Numbered from the stretch's first letter, positions 13,533 through 24,849 are shown. The stretch: DNA of 64,000 bases from Bemisia tabaci (GCF_918797505.1 NC_092796.1:51590411-51654410); one strand, 5' to 3'. Numbers and translations are program-made. The notes: generated by a model from the letters alone, not told the origin.

Positions 13533-13778
13533 TATGCACTTCTCATTTTGCATCAACCGAATTAAACGCAGCAACGCAAAGTAAACGGTCCAATTCTAAC
13601 AATGTACTCTAGAATCGCCCATGCAGATGTTCGACTTATAAAGGTCTATCATGGTCCCGATCAAGGGCTTATTTTCCATGTTTCGTGCAGACGGTCGGCA
13701 GTTGGAGTCCTGGACGGATAATAATTAGGAACTGACCGTGACATCACCACTAATATGGTCTGCTGCACAGGCTGGGGC

Positions 13779-15128
13779 CACGTGACTTGATTTGCGAACC
13801 CCGCGCCCCTCCTTCCCTGGCCACCAATGTGTTCGTTCTTCGTTGCTTCCGAGCTATTTCTGAAGATTGCGCAATCCAGTGCTTGGGTCGTCATATCCTA
13901 AGATCTTCTTTTTCCCGCCCTGTTGTCGCGATTTCCACGCTGTGAAACTCCGCGCAAAGCGCAGACACTGAGCTAAAAAAATCAACGCGTGGAACCATAA
14001 TTTTCGATTGGGTCCACCGTGAGGGATGTAGGCTCTATCCATAGTAATAGTGAGTCAGCCTGACGTCAGACTGTGTTTCAAACTATGACCCAGGGTTGTT
14101 TTTGAAACATAGTCTGACGTCAGGTTGACTCACGTTTACTAGGAATACAGTAGTTGATGATCCCAATCTAAGAGACCGTTGAAGTATGACAAAAGCCGTT
14201 TTGGTCAACTGTTGGCCCCCAGCCACCCCTACACCCTCTCTCTGAATTACGTAAATCTGGCTCGACCACTCTTTCCCAAGTTTCCCGAAGAAAATGACGT
14301 AGGAGACCTGGAAGATTGCGGGTGAAAATTGTTTTTATCCGCAAATATATATTTTTTTAAAGTTTGAAAATCGTCTCCCAGACAAAAGTATGTCACCACA
14401 TTATTGAAACTTGCAAATTATATCTATCCTATGGAGCTGTTGAAAACTTCCAACAAAAATATCAGTGTTTTATTTTAAATCATTCGCATAACTTAGTCAT
14501 TACCAATTCCGCAGTCATTTTTCTCAAAAAATTGATCTGTAAGAGTAAACTTTGTAACCTTGGATCGAGATTACGTTCCTTCGTCTTTGAAACTACGAAC
14601 TAGATATAGTGCATGAAAAGATAAAGTTGCAACCCGCCCGCAAGCATGGATGTTCGTCTGGTTTTCTAGAGCAGTCAAAACAGCCTGGTTTTTTGCACAT
14701 ACTGTCCTCTCCCTCAAAACGGTTGGTCGTGTTCGACTTCGAACTGGGCGTAGAATTTTTCATTGTCACGTGCCAAGCGCGGCAACCGTTTCATGACTAA
14801 TAGCTCTAACGAAGCATTTGTAGTGCTCAAATCATCCACGGGCGAGGGTGGCGGCGGAGGGGCGGAGGGGGGGGGGGTCGGGGAGGAAGGGAGTCGTTTC
14901 GCTCGGAAACGAGCTATTGCGTAAGCCGAGTGCAATGCTCCTTGCTTTGTGCTTCGTGCACGGTGTGATTCCATCATCCATCGGGTTGCCCCCGGTCGTG
15001 GCCCCTCTGCCTCGCCCCCCCCCCCCCCCCCACCGGTGTGCCATCCACCCGCCTTGCGCCACCCGAGGCCTGAAATCCTCTCCGGGGCCGTCCCTGAATT
15101 GCGCAATAAGGGCCTCCGCATGACGTCA
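13779..15128 (+). promoter_or_regulatory. E-boxes and CRE upstream of vrille exon
   Basis: CACGTG E-boxes occur at 13779-13784 and 14767-14772, and a perfect CRE, TGACGTCA, at 15121-15128. The stretch 14830-15120 is CpG- and G/C-run-rich and could be an internal promoter. The 14.0-14.1 kb inverted repeat also contains two TGACGTCA sites. No expression data; the sites are read directly but their use is inferred. Confidence 0.35.
14046..14138. repeat. Inverted repeat with two CRE sites
   Basis: GTGAGTCAGCCTGACGTCAG and its near complement around a 30-base loop; each arm contains TGACGTCA. Confidence 0.75.
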
Positions 15129-15390
15129 TTCGGAGGGAACAAAAGGATGATCGGCGCGGTAATGACCTCTTTCGTTCGGAACTTGACGTATGCAGCTATT
15201 CTTGGCGCTCGTGCGTGGTTTCCGTATATAGCTATTTTTTTCGCTCTCCAGAGATTGACGGCGAAGCTGATTTTTGATTGATTCTCCGGTGTTACATTTG
15301 AGATTTTCCAGCGATAAAGGCACATATTTTCTTTTCGTAACTCTCATCACTGTGTGATTTTTTTTTGTCATTTGTTTTTTTAAAAAAAAA

Positions 15391-15615
15391 CACTGGAAAA
15401 AAACACATTGGATCTATAGTCCAGACTCTTAAAAACATCGACAAGAAAAAATACTCTTGATTCAATCGGATTTAAAGCTTAAATCAAGAACCAAGCCTCT
15501 TAATTTGAGCGGATTTCCTTTTGATTTAAGCTTAAATCTGATTGAATCAAGAGTCCTTTTTCTTGTCAATGTTTTCAAGAGTCTGAGCTTTAGATCCAAT
15601 GTGTTTTTTCCAGTG
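15391..15615. mobile_element. Family A palindromic MITE, copy 4
   Basis: Perfect CACTGGAAAA to TTTTCCAGTG termini with AA on each side. It lies about 0.7 kb before the vrille coding exon, inside the probable last 5' intron. Confidence 0.85.
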
Positions 15616-15779
15616 AATAAATAAATTAAAAAAAAAAGGATTACCAATAAAGGAAATTGTCCTATTTAAAGCTTGAGTTTTGCATTACGTTTGATGCAGC
15701 GCAAAGTCTTACATTCTTCAATATTGTGTATAGATATACGTAGATAAGTCTATATTTTTGTTTCGATATAAGCACTGCA

Positions 15780-15822
15780 ACAAACTACAGACATAAGAGT
15801 CGCTCTTATGTATGTAGTTTGT
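15780..15822. repeat. Short near-perfect hairpin
   Basis: 20-base arms ACAAACTACAGACATAAGAG with one mismatch and a 3-base loop, about 480 bp before the vrille exon. Confidence 0.7.
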
Positions 15823-16284
15823 ATTGTCACAAACTTACGTGTAGAAAAACACAAGAATTACGTGAAAGTGACATAGTTTTAACGCTTGAATATTACACCC
15901 TGAAATTGATTCGAGGAAAACAAGAGCAATGGGTTATTATATTCGCAGTCTTTGTAGATACACCGGTCAAAGTGAGATTTTTTATTTTTACGAAGACCGT
16001 GACCTCTTGCAGTATCGGTATGTGTTACGGACATAGTAGGGCTCAGGGCTCAAGGGCTCAACTCAAAAGCTGCTCAAATAAAAATGAGTGCTCCTTCATT
16101 TGTTGAAGATGCAAACCAGGCTACACATACAAGATATAACTGATGCATCCCGTGCTAGTGTCAGGAATTTTGGTCGAAGCCAATTCGAAGGTAGTGTTGA
16201 CTCATGAATGCTAAGCCAAGGGGTACACGCTGTGTCTAATGCACTGTTTGCGGGATTTTGTACGATGAAAACTAATGTTTCCGT

Positions 16285-16301
16285 CTTTTTGTTTGTTGCA
16301 G
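16285..16301 (+). other. vri: Splice acceptor of vrille coding exon
   Basis: A T-rich tract followed by TTGCAG at 16296-16301 marks the intron-exon border. No matching donor is proven; the best promoter-proximal candidate is the GTGAGT at 1389-1394. Confidence 0.75.
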
Positions 16302-16310
16302 ATGTACTGA
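16302..16310 (+). promoter_or_regulatory. Two-codon upstream ORF before vrille start
   Basis: The first nine bases of the exon read ATG TAC TGA, out of frame with the vrille start eight bases downstream. Such minimal upstream ORFs generally lower initiation at the next AUG. It only matters if the mature mRNA joins this acceptor directly to a noncoding exon, which is inferred. Confidence 0.5.
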
Positions 16311-16318
16311 AGGGCCCT

Positions 16319-17515
16319 ATGATGGTTGCAGAGATTATGGCCCCGCGGCGGAGCGGCTCGCCGGTGAACGGTGAAACGCCGGGCTGCTTGCCGACCAACG
16401 GGCACGGGGCCATGCACTACCCCTCGGACGGGGGCCACCCGCCCGCTCCACCCTCCCTCCACTCCCTCTCCCCGAGGGGCCCCGACTCCCCCAACTCGGA
16501 CTTCTCCTCCAACTACGGCATGATGCAGCACGGCAAGGAGCTCTTCTCCCAGCGGAAACAGCGCGAATTCATCCCGGACAACAAGAAGGACAACACCTAC
16601 TGGGACCGACGGCGGCGCAACAACGAAGCCGCCAAGCGCTCCAGGGAGAAGCGGCGCTACCACGACATGGTCCTCGAGAAGCGCGTCGTCGACCTCACCA
16701 AAGAGAACATGCTCCTCAAAGCCCAGCTCACGGCCATCGAGGAGAAGTTCGGCATCACCGGCCTCAGCCTCGTCAACGTGGAGCAGGTCCTCGCCAACTG
16801 CCCGACCAACGACCAGGTCCTCAACAGCACGAAGCGGGTCAAGCTCACCCACCAACCCCTGCCCGGGCACGGGCACGGCGCCCTCTACAACGGCACCCCC
16901 TCGCCGATCCCGACCTCGGTCATCCAGCAGCCGACCCCGCCCTCGCCGCCGCAGTTCTACCCCCCGCAGGAGGAGTACCCCGAAGAGTACGCCCCCTTCC
17001 CGTTCACGCCGGTCCTGCCGCCCATCCACCCGCCGATGATCGAGTCGCCCAACAATGCCCTGAACCTCTCGCGGCCGCGCGGGCGGAGCAGACCCGCCTC
17101 CCCGTTCGACCCCGACGAGGCCCCCGCCTTCACGCCCAACAACGCCCTGCCGCACAAGCTCCGGCACAAGTCCCACCTCGGCGACAAGGACGTCGTCGCG
17201 ACGGCCCTCCTCTCCTTGCAGAACATCAAGCAGGAGCCCGGAGCCCGCGCCTCCCCGCCCTGGGACGAGGGCAGCTCCGACGAGCGCGACTCCGGCATCT
17301 CCATCGACTCCGAGTGGGCGTCCACCACGAGCCTCGCCCCGCCCCACTCCCCGCCCCGAGGGGCCGAACCGCCCGCCTCCGGCCACGCCCCGCACCCTGG
17401 CCACGCCCCCCACCCCGTCGACGACCCCAACCACCTCAAGTCCCAAGTCGCCAGGCTTGCCTCCGAGGTCGCCACCCTCCAGAACATCCTCTACAAGAAA
17501 AGTGGTCTCAAATGA
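16319..17515 (+). CDS. vri: Vrille (NFIL3-family bZIP transcription factor), coding exon
   Basis: Nuclear bZIP repressor; in Drosophila VRI binds D-box sites and represses Clock, forming the second loop of the circadian clock, and also acts in development. The reading frame gives 398 residues from ATG 16319. The signature REFIPDNKKD lies at about residues 83-91, followed by the basic region with NNEAAKRSR (about 101-109) and a leucine zipper from about 119 to 145. Further family marks are ALPHKLR near 17146, a SUMO-type IKQEP near 17223, and a C-terminal helix (NHLKSQVARLASEV) at 17431-17512. The linker is rich in Pro, Ser and His. The exon starts after a pyrimidine-rich acceptor (AG 16300-16301), so an upstream exon exists; one in-frame codon set before 16319 is open back to the acceptor, so an N-terminal extension by splicing is possible. 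A second ATG follows at 16322. Very high third-position GC contrasts with AT-rich surroundings. Family identity is firm; vri rather than another NFIL3 paralogue is likely. Confidence 0.95.
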   Translation: MMVAEIMAPRRSGSPVNGETPGCLPTNGHGAMHYPSDGGHPPAPPSLHSLSPRGPDSPNSDFSSNYGMMQHGKELFSQRKQREFIPDNKKDNTYWDRRRRNNEAAKRSREKRRYHDMVLEKRVVDLTKENMLLKAQLTAIEEKFGITGLSLVNVEQVLANCPTNDQVLNSTKRVKLTHQPLPGHGHGALYNGTPSPIPTSVIQQPTPPSPPQFYPPQEEYPEEYAPFPFTPVLPPIHPPMIESPNNALNLSRPRGRSRPASPFDPDEAPAFTPNNALPHKLRHKSHLGDKDVVATALLSLQNIKQEPGARASPPWDEGSSDERDSGISIDSEWASTTSLAPPHSPPRGAEPPASGHAPHPGHAPHPVDDPNHLKSQVARLASEVATLQNILYKKSGLK

Positions 17516-18759
17516 GCCTTTCTTCGGCTCCACGCTCACGATGAGCTCTCTCCCATCATCTTGTCCAGGAGGTGAACGTGCGAGTGACTTTCGACTCGTT
17601 CCACCCTCGATCCTTGTAGAATCGAAAATGTTCCAATCGGTGGTGTCCGGCTGTTGTTCGATGAAAACGGGCCACGGGTTCGTCCACAACAGTGCCACTA
17701 CATCAGTAAGATAGAACAGAGCATGCGAGCTATTGACCCCATTTCCAAATTTGCATTTCATTTGGATGCAGAAAGTGTCAAAAATTCTACAGAGTTAGGC
17801 AGTAAGGGCGCATCTGCTCTGAAACGTGAAATAGCCTATGTAAAAATGTAGATGCGTCTTTATTGCTGCCCAATTCTCACTCCAGTTTCCGGTTGTAATG
17901 AAGCGGCGGAAATTTATAAGTAACTCTGTTATGAACCGTAAGACAATCTCCAATACTAGCACGAGTGTGATTGCTCAGAGGTGTGTGTTCTACATAAAAA
18001 GCACCCAAACTGTTTACACAGTCTGTATCTCCAAGTTGCATTCAAGTAGGTATATTTGCATCAGACGGAGAAACCCGGATTTTAAGATTATTACTTGAAG
18101 TAAACACTTTTGCCTCTTTTCATTTTATAATTCCACCATCGTGTCTTAATTCGGGGATTAGTTCTCGAGAGAATTACATTTTCACTCCAGCGAAAATTTT
18201 GAGATAAGATTTACTTGTGTGAAGTAATTTTACTGTCAAGCTCTGCCATATTTTCAATGTTTTCCAGTGAATGCTGTGTGGGCATACGTTACTGCAGGAA
18301 TCGCAACCTGTGTTTATTTCTAAAGGTGCCTATCTTTAAAGTAATTTTTCTCTTGTACCATGCCGGGTTGGTTCGGTTTTGAATCGCCGAACTATTGCAT
18401 TTCCCATCAGTTTTCACCTACTATTTTTGCAGAACCTAATGAAAGCAATGACATTCCGAAAAGTCTTATTTCGTATAATATTTATGTACAATGCACGTCA
18501 CCTCTGAGCCATGCTGAATTTTGCACGAAATTTTAAGTACAATTTTGGTATTTTCCAGCAAAGCGTTGTTCAATCGCATACTTGTAATAAGCGAACAGGG
18601 ATTCAAAAAGTTGCCAATGAAAAGTCCTCATTTTCATAATGACATGTTTCACTGCTCTGGGAAGTCAGTTGCTCTAATGTTCTATCGCCCTGTTTAAATT
18701 GTATTATCAAGTCGGGAAGACACAACAGTCAATCTCTTTAGGTCTTTCTCCCGTTCTCA

Positions 18760-18835
18760 TGTATATTTTGTCTCATGTTTGTGTATATTTAATTGTACAG
18801 TATTTATTTATATTTATTTTACCCCGTTGTACATA
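18760..18835 (+). promoter_or_regulatory. Cluster of Pumilio-like and AU-rich elements in vrille 3' UTR
   Basis: TGTATATT at 18760-18767 and 18782-18789 and a perfect Pumilio consensus TGTACATA at 18828-18835 flank a run of ATTTA units at 18802-18820. In mRNA these classes of site promote deadenylation and decay, fitting a transcript that must turn over quickly each day. Function is inferred from motif identity only. Confidence 0.4.
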
Positions 18836-19144
18836 TCATGATATTTAGATATATCCATTATAATGATCAGTTTTCTCGCGTACGCCGGGAAATGTCCACG
18901 AATTGATATATTTGGTAAAGTTGGGCATTTCCCGTCGCGCTCGGAAAGACGGAGCACTTCTTTGTTTGTTAGCCTTTCCTGTTGTGTTTCAATTCTTCGT
19001 TTTTGTATTTTCTATTTTATACCCTGCGTCGGTGTTTACACCCCGTTGTTTGGAGTAGCTTTTTAAAGCTAAACATGTTGAAGATCACGCGCGAGTTGGA
19101 AGCGAGTTTTCCTCGATAAACAGTTGTAGGTAAAAATATATTTT

Positions 19145-19290
19145 CGGTGGCGTGGCGTGTTTTGCGATCCATCGATATTTCCCCATTTGAAGCTGTGGTA
19201 AATAATCGATTATTAAGGTTTTCGCTGCGAACACCCTGTAGGTTTAAATGGTCGATCAATCGATACGTCGCAAAGCACGCCACGCCACTG
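19145..19290. mobile_element. hAT-like palindromic MITE (CAGTGGCGTGGC family), copy 1
   Basis: CGGTGGCGTGGCGTG to CACGCCACGCCACTG with ATCGATTATTAAGG in the middle. No clear duplication. Lies in the presumed vrille 3' UTR. Confidence 0.8.
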
Positions 19291-21896
19291 TTGGAGACCC
19301 TAGTCGACGGTGATGTCCGTCTTGTTATGTTTCCAATCATTCTTCTTTCTCGATTATGTTTTTTTAGGATTTCATCCTAATGGAATGTTCCTTATTCGTT
19401 CCAAATTTTTTATAAGTACTTACTCTTTCAGACATTGCGTCACTTTAAGAACTATCCATTGCAGCAGTTATCGATTTTTTAAATCGATAACTGCAAATAT
19501 ATCGATTTGTGGTGAATGTTTAAAACAGTCCATTTTCTGCCTCATAAGGAGTTAATCAGCAATGAATTTTTAATGCGTCGCATTTTACGCACCACATTTT
19601 CGTATGGCAGTTGACCATTTTCCTACTAAAGATAATAATATTGAATTCTGGGTAAGGGCTTCAGTTTATTGTTGGATTCTTGAACCCCTCTCCCCCCTTG
19701 GAGAGTATAAATGCCTCCTAAGATATCATTATGACCGCAGAGTACCAGTACCGTGGTAACACAAATGAGGAAATAATTATTTGCATAGGTACTTTATTGC
19801 TTATTATGATAAGACTTTCTTTTCAGTCCATGCAAGTTTATGCTAAGCCACGTTTAATTATAAATTTTTCTTTGTGTAAGAGAGCTTTTGCAATTTTTTT
19901 CCAAAATTTTTTGAACGTTTGCCTGAAGTTCTCAAAAATTATTTTGAAATCTCTTTCGGGCCGAAAACATCACGAGAAAAAATTTGAGCCTCTGAAATTC
20001 TTCAGTTTCGTTCCGATACCCACATATTTTCTTACGCAATATTCATACTATCAAAAGATTCTCTGTGGATTGTGGAATCTAGTTAAGTACAAAAGCTCTT
20101 TTACATGGTCGTGAAAGTGTCACTATGATAATTTTATTCGAATCATCGTTTTGATATCGTGTCAAGCGACCTAATTGTCCTTCCACCTCCATTCCATCAC
20201 CATTCTGTATTGCTCCGGTATGTACCTACTTTCACCGGTACATTTTCCCCTTTTACAACAGTGTCTATTCTAAAATTCCTTGATATTTCAAAAAGCAAAT
20301 AGCGTTGAAGTAAGTCTAGTCCTTCTAGTTTCTATGAAAAATGTCTACAGAATTGAAAAAAAGGATAAACAGCGACAGCGTTTAGTTTTTTACAGAATTA
20401 TATTATCGTAAAATCAACGTTTTTGCACTTATAGTATGAACGAAATGGAAGGAAATTAGAAAAAATGAACGAAGTACTGTTTTCAGTTATCTGGCAATAA
20501 TCCCGCAAACGATAACTGAATTAGCTCTGTAAGTTAATGCTGGAAACGACAATAATTTGAATTATTTTATAACATTTACTTTTATAAAATCTCTTTAGCT
20601 TGATATTTACTGGCTTGGGGCATGCTATACCACCAAGAGCTCGTTGGAGTTTCAGCCTTATAATTTTCTCTGATACCAAAGCCTTTACCGAAAATTGTTC
20701 ATCACAGATGCCTTTTATTAAAAACACACACATTGCTTGAGAGCGCTCCTGGTGTTTTTTGTTTTGTTTCCTTTTTCGCGTTTTCTGGAGGTTTTGTCTT
20801 CAAAAACAACGCATAGTCATTTCATTCCAGTGTATTTTGTGTGTTCATCAACTGAATGGCTCTATAGTTTGTTCTCTTGACAGCCCCCCTCTTTGTAAGA
20901 TTATTCAAATACCTAGTTTGTAATTTAAGCCTTTCGTATGTCAATCCAGAGCTGTTCAAATAACACTTACGCAACACATGTTTACGTTTTGCTTAAATGT
21001 GTCCTGAATAAATTGCAAGTAAATGTATTCAAGATGAACCGATTCAATAAACATCGTCAACCAACTTTCATGAAGTTCATTAGATGGTTTGTCCCACGCG
21101 TGTCGTGAAATCCATCCCCCAAAACCCTTTTTTTACAATGTTCATAGTTTCTTTCCAGGAAAAAAGTTCGCTCTAATATGTACTCTAAACGCTGAATCGG
21201 GTTCAAAACTATTGAATGGATTGTGGGGACATGTTAACGTGTTTACGATGACCTCTCAATCAATTTGCCTTTTCTTTTGTCAACTTTCCTTCTTTTAATT
21301 TATTTTATTTTTTTCCTATAAAATTTACTCCCCTCTTTATTCTTGAAATCTGACTCGTCTAGATCATTTTCCCCCGAGGTTCTCTTTACTTACCCACACA
21401 CCATCAAAATTGCAAAAATTCATGAAACCGAAGTTCTTATTTTAATCTTACTCTGGAATAGAACTCTTAAATTGAACACAACCCGATAGGTGGTTTACTA
21501 GTTTTTTTCTTAGGCGATTTCTTAATATTGCAACCTCTCATTTCTCGCCTTTTCGATTCCCACCATAGCTAGCGGCATGAATGAGAGGAAAACGTTTGCC
21601 TCAGTTACTTATTTTTCGAGTTTCATGGAGAAAAAGAAGGATTAAATTTACAAATAAATCTAACGCTTGATGTGCATTTTTATAGTCACAAAAACGAATA
21701 AAATTGTCAACTTTCTTAGAGGCAGAAAGTTCTCTCTGCTCTAAAAAAGCTGTTAAAAGAAATATTAATGGCGCACTTCAAAGGTTAAGTTTACGGAATT
21801 GTATGTTACTTATTTGTTATTGGTATTTCTGTTTGTGTACAGTTAAGTTCAACCAGTACTGTAAGATACCACTACGCTTCGGAACTTTCAGCGAAC

Positions 21897-21902
21897 AATA
21901 AA
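21897..21902 (+). terminator. Candidate poly(A) signal of vrille
   Basis: AATAAA followed within 30 bases by a T/G-rich tract (ATTGTCTCCTCTTTTC). Two alternative AATAAA signals lie about 0.9 kb upstream. Confidence 0.4.
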
Positions 21903-22911
21903 GCTGACTTAAAACATTATTGTCTCCTCTTTTCTAAGTAAATTGTGTTGAATTTTGAAAAAGAAAATTCCTAGCTTTAGGCATGTACACTTTTAAAAAA
22001 GATTATGATTTTATATTATAAATTTAATAAAATTGTGATAGTACTTTACTTTAAACGGTTCGATGGTTCTCATTTCTCTTCAACCTTAATGATCTGGCAG
22101 TAATTGCCACTTCCTCACTTTGATGTAGATACATAATCTGAGCGATGAGACGATTATTTTCAAATCTGTACTCTAAAATGAAGATCATTGCTCACAGACA
22201 ATACAATCGTACTTTGAGATTTTTATGAGCGCACAGATTAAGTGCAGTATCCATTTGCGTTGACTTAAAACAAAGGAACCAAGTCACATTCAAGGTATGA
22301 CAGAGAAAAAGAAATTAAAAGTTTTCTTCTACAACACTCAGTGTGAAACATAAACTTAGAGTTCATATTTGAAATGGATGCTAATTGATAATTTGATAGT
22401 AGAAATGGACTTTATTTAACAGATTAAACAAAGTTAAAACAGAGAAAAATATGTTCAAAGTTTTCCCCCATCCCACTCAGTGTAAAAAATTAACCTCGCG
22501 TTCATATTTAGACCACTAAATATTATTCGCAGTTTTTAATTGTTTTACCTGAGCATTTAGTGCATTTATATTGCGTTGAAAATTGCTTAAAACTCATTTT
22601 TCTTTCAAAATGCGGCGGTGTTCCTTCTCGTTAAATTCAGTCCATTTGTGCTAGTATACACGCAAGCTACAAGTTATGTGTATGCTCTGTTGTATTCTCT
22701 GAACAGAGAACTATTTGCGCTCTTTGGTATGTTTGTTGCCTATGCGCCAAATTGAAGGCAAACTTGAAATGGACGATATCTATCCGTATAGGTTCACAGC
22801 ACCTTGCATCAATCAAAGCTTGTGCAGCGATTTAAATGTTACGTTTTTCTAGGCATCTCATTCTCTATTTATTTGGTAGATTCGTTGTTGGTTCAGTCAA
22901 AACATACGGCG

Positions 22912-23142
22912 CACAGTGGATCGAGTCAACTAAAGAGGTCGGATATGAAATTATTGACTAAAACTGCAAATGATGTTTATTTCATCACATTTTAAATTTC
23001 AAGGGATGCCATTAGAAGAAAATTTCACGAGGAAACCGATGGAACCACTTTTAGAACATCAAATTTTTGCACAAACGGAGCTACAAGCGTTTAAAGTTTC
23101 CAAATTTTGTCCGACCTCTCCTATTGACTCGATCCACCGTGC
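22912..23142. mobile_element. MITE (CACAGTGGATCGAGTC family), copy 1
   Basis: CACAGTGGATCGAGTC to GACTCGATCCACCGTG with shared interior (TTTAAAGTTTCCAAATTTTG). No ORF of note. Confidence 0.8.
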
Positions 23143-24849
23143 GGCGGGTCATACCTATGTTTAAAACCTTACTATTTGCGCTACCTGGTATAATATCGAT
23201 ACTTATATCTAAAAATCTGAAGGCCGGTTAAACTGGCGTTTGAGAGTCGCAAAACGCCAGAGTGCGTTGTAGGAGCGTCATTTATATCGAAAATAAGGAA
23301 AAATAAGACTTTTACTGCGTGAGACGCGTTAGTCAAGTAATCTGATAAAAATCTCACGGTAGAAATGAAATGATCCAATTTTCTATTCATTCTTACATTT
23401 AGGTTGGATTCTCCTAAAAAAATCTCCATACTTACCACTTAATAATAAATCAAACACATTTCATGTATAAATATCAGCGATTGGTAAAATCCAAATTTTG
23501 GCCCTTTTCTTAAAAATTGTTGCCTTCCCGAAAATTAAGTGCTTCTTTTAAAATAATTTATGAGTTACTATGTTTCGGATAGTAGAACTTATTCAAGCCC
23601 CTTTCAAATGCGCGGATGAATATAGAAAATTGGAACAATTTCAGTACTCTTGTGAGATCCATAAAAGAGTGCCTAGTCAATGCATCACCAAGGCTATAAA
23701 GGTGATATTTGGGTTAGTACTTTTAAAAAAAATCGAACCTCACACTCATGCTTCTCGGTTCACGGGGAGGGGGGGTGGGGGGGGGGATCTGTAGGGCCCC
23801 TCGGAAAATTTGTGAAATTTTACCTCTAATTGAAGGCATTTTGAGGCTGCTGGCTTCCGTGACGCAAATTTTCTTTTGATTGCTACTCAGAAATTACGCC
23901 ACTGCAAATTAATTGCTTGCACGTTACTGAAAATAACCACAATAAAACTTCCGCAACTTTCCGCAAGTGTCGCGCTTCGCGAGAAAATTTGGGAAATATT
24001 GTAAACTTTTGCCTCCCATTCAACAGATAGGCATACCTCCATGGGCCACTGCGACAAAGACTTGTCCTTGATGAAGATTTTTATTCATCATCCAGAATTT
24101 CTGGGGGAGGGGGGGGGGGGCAGGAGATACTATTTTCGATTCTGGGGGTGGGGCCCTCTGGCTAATCCCACGTTTTTTGCTCAACAAGTCGCTCATCAAC
24201 CTTCACAGGGAACAAAAAAAGGCAAGCGTACATACAGGTAGACAATTTAAGCTGAGAAATTTTTTATGTGGACATTCCTGTTAGGGACAAAAAAAAGTTG
24301 TAGACATACTGACTGGAAGCCCTTCCGATTTTAACTTTGACTCACTCGATTACACCGCTCACATTGTCAGTGCAGAGTCCGTAAAATATATTGTCTCTGT
24401 GTGATATTCATGATTCACAGATGAAACCCACGGAGGAGCAACGGTGAAGGGAGGCGAGAGGAGCACTGAAGCTTTGAATAATAACGGATAGTGGAGAGAC
24501 GCTAGGGAGGCGGTGGGGGGAACCCGGGGTAAGGGGGGGGGGGGTGTACGCGTAGGGCTGTCATTAATTTTCGAGAATTTGGAGCACGGTCGAGACCGGT
24601 GAGTAGCCGGCCCGGCCGTTACCGTTACCCCGCCGCGCGCCTCTCCGGGGGCCCCGGGGCTCGGGCCTAAACTAACGGGCCCAAATCGACTCTTACCCAA
24701 TGCATCCTCCAAATTTCCCGACGCCATAGGATGGAGTCGAGGGCACTCGTGCTAAGCATTAAGCATGTTGCGGGTCTTCTTGTTTGTATTAAAAGCTCGT
24801 AAAGAGGCAACCTCTTATGTCTGGGCAAGGACGAAAAGGAGAAGAATTT

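Larger units (their letters stand above)
1391..16284. other. Gene-poor DNA, probably vrille 5' intron
   Basis: Apart from one 75-residue ORF (10007-10234, minus) I recognise no coding exon. The content is transposon debris listed separately, poly-A and poly-C runs, an ACATAAGAGAA-type microsatellite at about 9497-9541, and a 33-base tandem duplication of TTAGCAGGGTTGCCATGCCA at 6416-6468. I see nothing definable in 2400-3100, 4900-5900, 6180-7900, 8330-10000 or 11050-13300. Confidence 0.5.
17516..21925 (+). other. vri: Probable long 3' UTR of vrille
   Basis: No further coding exon is visible after the stop. The stretch is AT-rich, has no long ORF, and carries no early AATAAA that I can see before 21007. 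Candidate poly(A) signals are at 21007-21012, 21046-21051 and 21897-21902. The extent is inferred; the transcript could end earlier with a variant signal. A hAT-like short element (19145-19290) would lie inside it. Confidence 0.45.

Noticed and set aside
14714..15325. 203-codon minus-strand frame
   Set aside because: It depends on G/C runs (poly-Gly and poly-Pro) in a CpG-rich patch and lacks any domain.
16211..17761. 516-codon open frame antisense to vrille
   Set aside because: It mirrors the GC-rich codon positions of a clear bZIP gene, has Gly/Val/Arg-biased low-complexity composition and matches nothing known.
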